Source of the DNA: Limanda limanda
Taxonomy: Eukaryota; Chordata; Actinopteri; Pleuronectiformes; Pleuronectidae
Length of the DNA: 64,000 nt
Direction: 5' to 3'
Assembly (NCBI RefSeq): GCF_963576545.1
Contig: NC_083638.1
Location: 28,316,900-28,380,899, forward strand
The notes beneath the pieces were generated by a model, which was not told the origin of the DNA, did not search any database, and saw only the letters and a program-made list of their open reading frames with translations. Positions 1 through 12,560 of this stretch are shown piece by piece (the stretch's first letter is position 1; every line of letters starts with the position of its first letter). Both the position numbers and the translations under genes were made by a program.

Positions 1-2908
1 TGTTTGCAAAATTCTGTAGGCAAACAGCTCACAGCTCTCTCACTGCTTCTTTGAAAACATTATACAATGTTTTAAATAATACATAACCTGTTCTATTTGT
101 GTCCTAAAATAGCCACTTAGAAGCAGGGCAAATATCTGCAAGTATAACATTTACATCATATAATCTTATGATGTTATACATGGCGAAGTTAATGAAATGT
201 CTCTTTTTTATACAGCGAGCAGACATCAAGCTACATTAGAATGAATTTGCTTCTGGCCGCCTCGGCCCAATATCAGTCCTATAATCACTCTTCCTTAAGC
301 CAACTCTGTTTGCAATTACAGCGGGTTTATAACAGCACTTTTCACTCAGAACAGCTGCCGGCATCTGGAAACCACACTGATGACAGCAGTGAGAGTGAAT
401 CCAAACAGCAGGAGATAAAGACCAAATCAATGGCTTAAAAGATGGTAAATTCTCTGTTGAGGAGAACCTCACTGTATCAGTGGATTCATCACAATGAGCA
501 ATCTCTTTCATATTTCACAATTTCACATCGAAAATATTGATTATGGTAGAACATAACTTCACTGTAGCACTTTAAAGTTTTGTTCACTGGTAGTTAGGGC
601 ATTTTAGCATCTAAAAGTCTGAGTCGAGGTCCATGTGAACAGATCATCTGGTAAGTATTGGTTTTACACTGCAAAAAAACGTGTTTTAACACTATGAACT
701 GAACCATGGTTTACTTTGATCCGGGCCAAGACCACCTCTTTAGGTCTGGAGGTCTGGACTGTGATCTGAGGCACTCTCAGGATTGTTACTTTGGTTTGAA
801 CTGAACTGGAAAGTCAGAAGATCCGGACCAAACAAGGTTGGTGTGAAAGCACCATTAAACTATCAGTTCAGCTCATGGGCAGTAAAGTTAGTCCTTCATG
901 TCTTGTGCCAGCAGCGATAAGTGCAACATAAGTCCATTAGTAAAGGAGCATTGTGCAATTTGTCCCTCCAAGCTGTAAACAACAGGAACACCTGTCTTCT
1001 ACAAGATGGGCTGATCTTGCCAGTAATAACAGACTTTTCATGGTTTCTGATCTGTGCTCTTGTCCACAAAGAAGCTGCATGTCAGCACAACCAAACACCG
1101 ACCGGAGTAAATAATGATAACAAGAGCGACCAGCATGCACATGAGCTCATCCTTCCGACAAGCCCCACCCATCCCACATCGGCGTGGCAGGGAGCTTCAG
1201 AGTGGTGACACGGCTCTTCTAGTCATCTGTTACAATAGAGGCCTAACTCATTTCGTCTGATCCCACCGACTGCTTTCATCGGCTGCCAGGGCCATAGGAA
1301 GCCAGTCATCATCAGTGTACAAGTGTGTTTGTGTGGGAGGGAGAGTAGTTTGTGTGTGTTTGTGTGTGTAAGTGTGTGTGTGTGTAGCCAGCAGGGAAGG
1401 GGTCTCTTGTCCCTCGATTTTCCGCCCTGATTGGACTGAATGAGTGGTCATTCTGTTTCTCAGCTGAATCTGTGTATCTCTCTTTTTCTCTGAGTTCACA
1501 GCGTGGAAGAGAAATAACATTCTTACAGCTCGAGACATGACATCATCTCAGGCCTGATACTTGTTTACGTGCCAAGGATGCACACGACTGAGAACTGTTA
1601 GCCTTTAAAAAGTCTCTATATTTGAGATATTTAACATTGTTGCTTCTCAGTTTTAATGGATATTCGATAAAAATGTGGCTTTTTCAAGGGAACATACAGT
1701 ATGGACTGAGAAAATTACCTTTATAACTTTGATCATAGCAGGTCTAAGATCACTCTGTGAACAGGGTCCGAAATCATCTATCAATAGAATGGAGGAAAAA
1801 TTGTAAAGACATGGAAAGATTGTTTCACCCAAACATATATAACCACTAGAGAGATAAAGTTACGTTTTTTGAAAGGAATAGAGTGGAAATGCCAAAAAAG
1901 CAGGAATATTTGCAAAAATGTTCATATCAAAATTTGACAATTACGAAAGACTTAGCTTCTTAATTGAGAAAAAAAAAAGATTAATGACATACTTGAAGCA
2001 TTGGACTATAATGTTGAATGATGCTTCCATGACACTGGCGATAGAGAAATTGTTCCAGATCACATCAGATTTGTATATACCCAATGAGGAGACTGCAATG
2101 TTTTTTCAAATGAACAAGTGTTAAAACATAAATGCCATCGTTCGTTTGGTTCATTTTGTTGCACTACAATGGCTTAATGCTACCCAACTATTTATATCAA
2201 CATGCTGACTTCCTAATATTGTCAGTGGATGGAAACACATATTATCATTATTTTTTGGAAATAAATCCAAAACGAGTGCTGTATGCTGCAGCCTGAGTTG
2301 CACCATCCAAAGTGTCATGATGCCACAGACTGAAACAACTGGTCTGCTTTACTGCTTCTCATGTCATCCATTCATGTCCTTCATTGGCCGAACAAGCAGC
2401 CTTTCTCTGCCTGAGTTGGACTTTTCTGTGTCGTAGTAATGTCAATAAAAGTAACTGTTGTTCCATACTTACTTTACCTCACTCAAACACAATGCCTTTG
2501 TTACCATCGCCATTGTTTAAAGTGCACAAAGGGGCTCAAGACGCTTAACTGACTGGTACAGAAATCCAGGCAGTGGAACTGCAGAGCGCCGCAGACACTT
2601 GAGCACTTTTATGTCGCTGTTCATGTGCAGAAGTAAAAACTTAACTTTAGATCCTTAACGTCACAGTGTTAAATGTAGGTGGAGATGCAGAGCTCAGCTT
2701 GAGACCCATTCACAAAGCAGCCTGTGTGTGTGTAACATATAAGCTCAGGTTTCAGGTTCTACATGTATGTCACAATGCTCACTAATACACTACATCTAAC
2801 ACAACAAAGAGTTTTCTTTAAAATCAGTGCTTTTCCTTCCTACTAAGCTGCCGCCTGCAGCAACCCTTATTAAATTACTGTATACATGAAGGCATGCTTG
2901 GTCTTGAT

Positions 2909-2910
<2 letters not shown>

Positions 2911-2974
<64 letters not shown>
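2911..2974. repeat. (TG)n microsatellite, about 32 units
   Basis: Pure TG dinucleotide run followed by about 30 bp of imperfect TG/TA/TT units. The Val-Cys coding seen in two frames here is an artefact of the repeat. Confidence 0.98.
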
Positions 2975-2981
<7 letters not shown>

Positions 2982-3469
2982 TTGTGTGTGTGTATGTGTA
3001 TGTGCAGCACAGTTTACAATTTTTTACAGATTTGTTTTCACTGTTACCAGGGATTGAGTTTAAATATGCCAGACTTCCACCTAATATCTCTTCAAATCGC
3101 TGTGAAAATTATGACTCAATCATCGCTCGGGGTAATGACTGTTTACACTCGGGTTTACAGCGTGGTTGCTTTTTTTTTACAATCAATCTGTTCAGTGGGA
3201 GGGTTTACGCCCAGACCCGTATCCCTTGCTCCGGGTCTTTTACTAATTTCCTTCAGCAAGGAACCGCTACGATAATGAGCCTTTGCAAAGTCCTTGGCCT
3301 CAAAACGTGGAACAGACGTCGTATGTAAAAGTTGGGCTGAAGGTGGAGAGCGAGCAGTGAGAGGTTACATGGATTGAGGGTGCTCTGGCAAGCACGAGCG
3401 CTCACATCCTCCCACACACCAAGAACCAAACCATGCAATTTTCATCATCTCTTTCTCTCTCACTCACAT

Positions 3470-3895
3470 ACTCTCACACACACTCACACACACACATACC
3501 TCTTTCTTTGTGAGAACACTCATTGGCATAATGCTTTCCTTTACCCCTTTCCCTAACTTCCATCATCACAGCTAACAGCCTACTCCTAACCTCCAAACTG
3601 TCCTCAACCTGAAAACCTAAATCCTATAAACCTGACATAAAAGTAATTCAAACAGTAACTTTAACCAGGACCTAAAAATTATGTTAACCTATAGGTCCCA
3701 ATGAGGTCCATTTATCGTGAGAAGGTCAGTGTTTTTAGAGGTAACAAAAACAAGTACACAAATGCACTTTGGCTTCTCTTTTTGTGGGATTCCCTAGACC
3801 TTTACATTAACCAAAACCACAACTTAATGCCTATCCCTAACCCTGACCTACACCTAATTCTAACTTTAACTCTTAAAGCCTAGTCTTAAGCCTCA
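3470..3895. repeat. dispersed repeat next to a CA tract, copy A (CCTAA-rich)
   Basis: A CA-rich run is followed by text rich in CCTAAC, CCTAAA and CCTGACC units and a GAGGTCC/GTGAGAA motif. The same arrangement recurs at 47,930-48,190 and, in the opposite orientation, at 56,580-56,880. I infer one dispersed family; its class is unknown to me. Confidence 0.5.
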
Positions 3896-6303
3896 CACAG
3901 CTCTTCAATTTCATCAGCACTGAGCAAAATTCAGTCAGTCATCATCAGTGTTTTTCTCACATGTGGTGGTGGCTGAGATTTATTACTTTTTCCAAGGCAG
4001 CATTAATAAAGCAAAATATGCGCCATGGTATAATGTGAAGTTTTATGAATGAGAAACATGATCTGAGAAACCATCAAATTTAAGTGTGAGAGAAATCCCC
4101 TCATCAGCTCCAAGCGTCTGCCTAAACAAGTCATTCAAGCGCACAGGTCTGCACAGGACCCGTTCCCTGTAGATGAACGAGTGTGAAACAGTTGTTTGAA
4201 GAAAAATCAAACCAAACCAAAAGCCACAATTCTCACCTTGGATTACAAATAAGACATGATAGTGCCAGAACGTCAACACAACAAAAACAGACATTATCTG
4301 TGCACTGATTGACAAGGAAGCATTTGAAAACTGGGGCTGGAGACAGACCATTAATGTCAGAGATTTTCATTTTTGACTGGTAGACATTGTGTCACACACA
4401 CAAAAAAAACTGACACAAAACTTATTAGCCAAGAGTATGGTTTCAACTACAGTCTAATTATGTGAACTGGTCTTCTACCGCCGCGTTTCTAATTTCCAAC
4501 TGGAGCTCATTTGAGGATGTGATTCGATTCATGCCAGCAGAGCGCTTCCTCTCAGCAGGTTGCTCTCCTCATAGTGCCCACCAATCGTGTGTGACAATAT
4601 GCGCCTGTAATTTGGTCCAACCCCCAGGAAGAGTTCTGGATTGTGTGTGAATGTTGACATTGTGGCAAAAAGTGCAGATCATGTCATGTACTTTGGTCTT
4701 GAAAGAAGAATTTAGGAGTCACACACACACACTCTCACAATTAGTCTCCAAATCATCACAACATAAACCATTGGGTCAGTATTTAGAGTCTCAGAGGGAT
4801 TAATGACACACGTGTCCAGGTCCAGCACCGCTGATAGACGTTGCTTGGTATGTGGTCAGAGGTGTGCTGGGTTGAGTTGCACCAGTAACCACATCCAGCA
4901 GTCATGTCCCTGTGTAGTGGCACATCCTGTACAATGTTTCCACATGGCTGCAGAAAGGTGAGAAGTTAAACCACCGGAGATCAGCTCAATCGATACGCTC
5001 TGCAGCTGTGAAAGATGTTTTTATAAGCTGACAAGTCGTATTAGCATTTTTTCTTGGCATTGGTGAGTGCAGGCAGTTAGCTGGCTCGGCCTACAATAGG
5101 CATGTTTCTTATAACAATTACAGCTACCATTACTTCCCAACAACAGAAGTGTTAAAGATTTTATATAGGCATTTACGTGCCTGCACATAGAGGCACACCA
5201 GCACCACCCTCCTGGTCTGATTACATTCAGCACTGGTGCAGTTCTTTCTAGGTTCAGCTGCACCTGAGTGTATGGGCTCAGAACCTGCAGCAAACCGTCG
5301 TTCACGGCTCTAAAATCTGAGAGAAAGATGAATTGATGCTTTTATTTCTTTACACGCATTAAATTAAGCATTTAAAAAGAAACATCCCATTAGATTAAAT
5401 GATTACTTATAAGCAGAACTGGGCGGCAAGAAGTAGAATTTTTCTACTTTTGTTTTATTCAAAAGCTACACAGCATTGGCAGGACACGGGCATCTGCAAA
5501 CCCCAAGTGTAAACATGGTCATTTAATCAGTTATTCATAGAATTCCTGTTGCCTCAAGGCCACCCTTGTTTGCAAACAGTGCTTTGTACAGCAACAAACG
5601 TGCACTGAAATGCACCAGTGTATAATTAAGCTGTTATTAGAGCACACATATAGCAGCTAGGCTTTTGATAAACACCACAGAACCAATTAGCAGCAGACGA
5701 GTCTCAGGGTTCAGGGAAACGGGGAAGGAGTTAAAATGTGGCTCGTTTTCTCATCGTCCCTGTGTTGACTGCAGGGGGAGACAGGGCTTTAATATTTGTC
5801 ATACATCCAAACAGAAGAAACATCAGATCAGCACCACACTTCACTTCATTTCTCAGCTCTACACGTACAGCTCAACAACTCTGCTAGCAGAGAATATCCC
5901 AAAATGCAATATAAGTTCTTTGTTATTAAAATGAGAGCTGAATATGTTATATTTTTAAGAAGAAAAAAAAGCATCAAATAATGAAGTATTGAGTTTGACC
6001 GTCCATCCAACCGTCTATCTAATAATCAAATAATTGATTCACTCACACACACAGATTTGCTTGAACCTTTCTATATAAATACACATATGGAAACTTTGAA
6101 CAGGACATAAGTGCTGAACACAAACCACATGATATGATCCCTTCACTCAGGTTCACGTCCCTATAGCAGCCTTCCAACATGCATTGAACTCCAGAGAACC
6201 TCTGGAGTTTCTTGGAGGAGGCGTATGTGTGAAGGCATTTTTCATTTTTGCATCTGTTGCCTTTTAGAAGTGTCCTCTACCCCACTCATTTGCAGTGAAT
6301 CCA

Positions 6304-6551
6304 GCAGGGGATCTCCTGCTGTGTTCACACATCAAATTCTTCTGACTTTCTAAGGACTTTATACCAGGAGGCCAAGCGGAGAAAGTCTGCAGAAACTGAA
6401 GAGGCTCTCCCTCGGACATTTGTGTTCACATGCACCTCCTCCGGAGAAAATCTGCAGAGTTCAGTGCATGTCTGAAAGCAGCTTATGACTGGTCTCTTAG
6501 TATAAAGTCCACAGAAACTTGGAGGAGCCAACACAGCAGGAGATCCTCTGC
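6304..6551. mobile_element. fold-back (MITE-like) element with 22-bp terminal inverted repeats
   Basis: GCAGGGGATCTCCTGCTGTG at 6,304 is matched by its reverse complement ending at 6,551. The 22-bp arms differ at one base. Inside, a GGACTTTATAC segment also recurs inverted. Related text (AATCTCCTGCTGCGCGGCTC and GGAGATCCTCC) occurs at 6,812-6,890, and CTGAAAGCAGCTT recurs near 17,490. There is no coding capacity, so it would be a non-autonomous element. Confidence 0.55.
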
Positions 6552-7825
6552 AGGTTTCACTTTGAGCAATGAGAGGGTTGTGCTGTGATGCAAAATGAAA
6601 AAAACCAAAATGAAAACAATTATCTCTGCATACAAAAGCGGAGCCATACAAGTAAAAGACAGGGACAAGATGTCAACAGAGCTTCTGGTGATAAGAGCCG
6701 ACACCGGTGCCAAATGATCTCCGCAGCATAATCAATATGTTGCATCCTGCCTCTGTCTGCTGCACCCCCCCTCACCTTACTCCTCCCGATTGTGAATGAG
6801 TCTGAGTGGAGAATCTCCTGCTGCGCGGCTCAAGTGTGACAGGAAAACTAAGGAGAAAGTCCAGAGCCAGTTCTGTGGAGATCCTCCGGCGGTCATGTCT
6901 GGAAACAGCGTATGTTTGCATTGCCACATCGCGTGTCTGCACTTTATAGCAAGTTCCACTTCCACTTACTTCATTATTTCTCACTTTACATTAAAGTCCT
7001 TGTTCCTGTCAGGGTCCTGAGGAAGGATGTCTCTGCTGTTCTCTCGTCATCTCTTATCACAAACCCTACCTGCTCCAGTGTAGGCTAGTGGTTAAACATA
7101 TCTGGTTCACGCAACCAGTTCTTGAACACAGTCATAACCAAAATGTACCACAAGGAATTCCCAGTATTCTTTAAACAAGGAGTTATTGACTTCAGGAAGA
7201 GACAAAAGCAGGCTCACGTTCAGCAGACGACTCAGACAGAACCACTTGTCTGGCTGTAATAATAAATGCAGCTGGAACACTAATGTATCAGAGCAGAAAG
7301 ACTGATGCTGTATGTCCCCACAATACATTTTAACAAAGGTCACTTTTTTAATCACATCGTACACCATGTCGTGAGGTCCACATCAAATCACAGTCAAATT
7401 CTACATTTGACAAGAAATGCCTGCTCTGAATTTTCCCTGAGAGAACTGTTGGGATTCTCTATTCATTTGTAGGTCTTTTTTTAATACGCTTAAAATTGAA
7501 TTAAACCTTATTCCTTTTATTTCTATTCATTCATTTTTGCCATGTATTCTGTTATGCACTTTGCATTAGATAAGTACTATTCAAATAAAGTTATTGATAT
7601 TATTACTATTCTTGTTTTTAGTTTGTAGCCAAGCTCTTTCTGCAACTAACAACCACATGCTTCCTGTTTGACCTCGACCACTTCACTGTACGTTAGTGGT
7701 CATGTGATATGCATTTTCAGGCATGCAGGTGTGGACGGTTATTTTTTTAGTTTAAAACCAATTATCCACTGCTTTCCATTTGGGCACCAGCAACATGGCC
7801 AAATGGCCACACATTGCCAAGATAC

Positions 7826-7843
7826 ACACACACACACACACAC
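7826..7843. repeat. (CA)n microsatellite
   Basis: Short uninterrupted CA run of about nine units. Confidence 0.9.
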
Positions 7844-8854
7844 AGGGCATTTTGTATGACTAATTATATATAGTCTGAAAGTGCAAGCAGCTCTCCAACC
7901 ATTTCCTGACCTTGAAATGTGTGATGCACAGGTGGGAGGTTTATTCAGATGAAGACATGCAAAGTGAGTTGTTGCTGTTGCAGTACTAAGATCTCAGAAG
8001 CACGTCTGTTTTTCACTCCTGGCACTTTAGTGATTTCATCAACATGAGCAAATCCAATTACTTCAGTAAAAACATAGTAATAATGGAATAATGCTTCAAA
8101 TGTAAATAAAACCTTTTAATCAAATACTCCCCTGCCAATAGATGCATTTCGATCTGCACAGGAGAATTGATGTTTAATGTGGTTAAAGTAGGTACCCTGT
8201 GGTTAAAGCAGCCTGCATTGATTTACAATTTCAGATTTTTGATTCTGACAGTATCTTTTGTCCACAGTTGATTTATATGGTACGAAAAGCTTCTTCGGTT
8301 CACCCACGCCTCTGATTGGAAAGTGTCTCAGTGCAGATCCAGTATCCACAATAGTCCACCATGTTAAGCTTTATTTGTTGAGAAGCTCATTAATCCTGTG
8401 CACTATGACTCTTCGGTTCTAAATTAGTTTTCAGGTTTTTCAGGGGTTCATGTTTTATTCTTGATAGTGTTGAAGTAAGAATACAAATCGTTAGTTGATT
8501 TGAATCACAGTTAAATGGCCTCACCAAATGTTTTCTTTAAATATCTTTGCTCAGTTTAAAAAAATATATTTGTTGTGGTTTTGTGTGTTGCAATCTTCCT
8601 GCTAGAAAACAAAAACAGAAGCCATTTCCTCATTTCTTTGCGGTGTGTGCTGCTGCTGCACCACCTCGCCAGCACTATGATGGTGTGATTGTAGTTCATG
8701 AGTAGTTTCTCCAAGGAATGTTCATTTTGTTTGGAGTTGTTAGGTTTAGTTAGGTAGGAGAACAGGCTGAGCAAGATGACCTTCATCATCAGAAATTTGC
8801 AGCAGCATAATATGGAGGATTACTTTGTATTTTATATAAAAATGAAGCTTTCAA

Positions 8855-9015
8855 ACAAGACTCTTTTAAGACTGGCCTAAAAACCTTTTTATTCAAGAAG
8901 GCGTTTTTACTTTGAGTTGAGTTTTTAGGACTTTGATTTTAACTATGTACTTGTGGCACTCTGAGATCCTCGGATGAAGAGTGCCTTACAAATAAAATGA
9001 ATTATTATTATTATT
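8855..9015 (+). mobile_element. L2/CR1-type LINE 3' tail
   Basis: The text runs AAGACTCTTTTAAGACTGGC, then AAAACC-TTTTTATTCAAGAAGGC, and ends with GTGCCTTACAAATAAAATGA and a short ATT repeat. This is the usual layout of an L2-like LINE 3' end. The rest of the element is missing. Confidence 0.6.
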
Positions 9016-12000
9016 AAAATGAAATAAATGGCAAAATAGTAATGGCAGGGGATGTTTCACTTTGTAGTCACAGGTGAGGCCATTGAAACACTATACACAC
9101 TATATACAGGTACTTTGTTCGGCTTCACCACTGATTACATGATCTATATTTATATTTTAATATAGACAATTTATTTTTGTATATAAGTCTGTGTCTTAAA
9201 CCTATTTGTTTTATTCTACATTTATTCTACATATGAACATATAATACTTAAAACTATTAAGGGCTATCTGTCTGACTGTTCAATGTATTGGTGTCTACCG
9301 CCATCATGTGGCCTGTTTTGGTACTGCTGGGATGAAAAGCACTGCAGTATTAAATATAAGGAGGGTCTATGTATGTTATGCGGTATTGACCTTTAAGATG
9401 TTCTGTCGGTCTCCATGTGCAGTGTCAGAGGTCACTTCAGCTGCAGAATAGACACACAAGATGTGACATGAAAGATTAAATCATAGATCTCAGGCAATTG
9501 AAGTGTGGTCTCATTCAAGGTCACAGAAATACACACTTCCAAGGCCTGAGCATCAGAACCTGTGTTCATTTGATCATGAATGTTTGTGCATGAGTGTATA
9601 TTATCACACCTTTTTTGTATTCTATTTTTGTGCTTCCTATCCCTTCTGCATGTTCCCCTGTGTTACTTTTGCCACTGCTTCCCACAGAGATCGGTCAAAT
9701 GTTGTCATATCTCATTTCAACCAGAACTATATATATATATATATTTACACTGTACATATGGAGACAGAGGGACAAACTGTCCGACCGAGACAAATGGATG
9801 AACTGACAGGCAGAGATAAAGGGGTTGTGAAGGTAAAAGAGGTATAATCAGCTGACATGACACCAGCAGATGTGACGCTGTTTGAAGCAGCTTGTCACCC
9901 TCCTGGTGGGCAGTGTGGAAGACAGATAGCTCAACAGACCACATGTCCAGCCCCAGGGCGACACTGATTTATAAGGTAGACTTACTGCACGGTCAGGGTG
10001 AGGGGGGAACGGTCCCATGTTTTCAGCCCCACTCCCACTGTGCTCACACTGCGCTGGACTCTGCCTGCAGGGCACTACACTGCAAAAAATTGCTGTTTTA
10101 AAACTCTTTTTATCCACAGGTGTGCAATCATTCATTCCCTATTTTAATTTGTTTCTTTAGAAATCATGTATTTATGTATCTGTACTGGTGGAAACATTAA
10201 TTTATGATTTCTCACTTCTTTTGATTGAAAAGACAAAACAAATGACATTGATTTAAAGACATGCTCTGGCTTTTGCAATGAACAAGGTTTGGCTTTTGAC
10301 CCGATTCTATTTTCTCTTCCAATAGAAAACTGTATTTCTAACACTGTGTTTGACCACAGGTGTCAGAGGGCAAGCTCAGCTATTTTAGCTCTGGAAAAGG
10401 TGCAAGTTCAGATGCCCTTTTTTCAGATGTTTTCCACAGCACCTCAAACAGCTGCTCTGTAGACCCTGCAGCAGTGATGTAACACACATGGGCTTGTAGG
10501 TGGTTTGATAAGAGGTTTATTAAAACACACAGAGAAAGGGCAAAGGTCTCCTGTCTATTACAACTAACACATTTTAGTGTCTGTTTCATACAGTTTCCGA
10601 GCAGCCACAACTGTACCTGTAACTGCTATAGTGTAGTAACCCTGACACTTTTAGCATGGTCTGACCCAGTGTGTCTGTATGTAGGTAAAAAGGGAAATCT
10701 ATAAAACTATCAAAGCACGATAAAGTAGAGCTTAAAAAAAGTTTGATCTGATTTGCTGTGAGGATTCTTCTTTTATAAATACAGCAAAATTGAGACAGAA
10801 GGTAGATGCTATTTACTGCTGCTTAGTGTTGCTTTAATGGTGCCACTTTCAAAATGCCTTTTACCAAACACTGAACCCTGAACTCCTCCTGAGGCACAGA
10901 TCTATCAGAAGACCTGAATAGTACATGTAACTGGACTTTGTCAGTGAAGTTATGCTTGAAGTGCTGTACATAGCAGGACAGCACTCTTCATAATTCAGCA
11001 GTACAGAAAGTGGCTGTAGACATTACCCTCCTCCACGTCTCAGGTCGTCTTTTTCTTATCTCTATCGTACATTTTATTGGTGTTCCCTGCTAATAACCAT
11101 ACTCTCCCTGACTCAGAGTGCACCAGGCCAGGTTTCTTTCCAGTCCTCTGTCTGGCTTAATTCACTCCTGTCTTCAGCAAAAAATGTCTATTTGTCAACC
11201 TCCTGCTGGCAGAGGTTTCTGTCAGACAGACTGTGGTACCCCCTCCGGTCTCTGTACAGATTTCCATTCATCCTAAGTCTGGACCTGCTCCTGAGTAGCA
11301 CACACACAGCAGGAGGTTGGACATTTTTTTTTAAAATTCCTCCTCCTACTCTTTCAAAAGTCCAGTCACCCTGCACCATCCTTCTGTCATACTGCCTGTC
11401 TGCCATCTCCTCTTCCTTATTCTACATCTCTTCTTCACTGACCTCCTCTATTGGTCTCTCCACCTCCTCCTGTCTTCTTCTGTCAATGTGCAGAAAGCAT
11501 TAACCCTCACTTGGGTTCAGCTGTGGACAGAGGAGAGGATCAGTTTTCCACAGGAAAGGTAAAACTTGTCTGGGAATTGTCCAGTTCTGGTATGTCCATA
11601 TCATTCTCATACAGCTGCCCCCTTCCAGACCCAGACGGGGGAGTGTGTAGATGGGAGGATGTGTTCACACTGTCGTTAATCTCAAATACTCCCCATTACC
11701 GGGGAAGGTTTGTTTTAAAGCACTTCTTCTCATCACACCATATTTGTAAAGGGAAAGCTGGCTCCAGATCCCACGATGAATTCCCTGGTTTAAACTTGTC
11801 TGTCCTTAAGTCTGGACATAATATATTATTATGTTCGAAATTTACCATTTTTACAGTGTACTTTTGTTGTGAAATCTTCAAGTTTAATCCATGGTCAATA
11901 AAGTCCTGAATAATCAACAATCCAATTCGAAGCCCCTATAAGCAGTTAAAGTAAGTGGCTTTAAAGTAAGTTGTGTTTAACTGCAAACACAATGCAGAGA

Positions 12001-12409
12001 TACAGTTATATGTTCAGCCTGCAGGTTAGCTGTCGGCACCCAATCGCCTCCTGAAAAACTCTGATCCCCACAGCGACATCATCAACTCTTTTGTATAAAG
12101 TAACTTTTTATTGACATACAGTATTTCTTTTAGCACTATAAACTATTCCATAAATGTAACCCTATACATACACATCAAAGCACAAATTGAGCTGTACATC
12201 AGCATCAAACGCTGTCATGTATCGGTGTTTAGCCTAAATTAGCATAGCATAGCCTCCAGATTGAGCCAAACAGTGTCACTTTCTATGAAATACATACCGC
12301 TACTGACATTGATGTGTTCCAGAGGATGAACTGTTCCTCAGAATTTTCATCTAGCACCCACATACAGTCAGAAATTCAGTCAACTCTCCCTTACTGCCAA
12401 CATTACTGC

Positions 12410-12560
12410 AACAACACGTTCCTATAGATACTTGCTGCACAACATCAGGAGAATACGCCCGCTTCTCACTCAGAAGGAGGCGCAGGTTCTGGTCCAGGCC
12501 CTGTTCATCTCACGCCTAGACTACTTCAACTCCCTCCTGGCAGATCTACCTGCTAGTGCC
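12410..12560 (+). mobile_element. L2/CR1-type LINE reverse transcriptase fragment
   Basis: The plus strand encodes HNIRRIRPLLTQKEAQVLVQ followed by ALFISRLDYFNSLLADLPAS. This matches the C-terminal part of fish L2-like reverse transcriptases (SRLDYCNSLLAGLP type). Both ends are truncated and nothing else of the element is present nearby, so it is a dead fragment. Confidence 0.75.
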
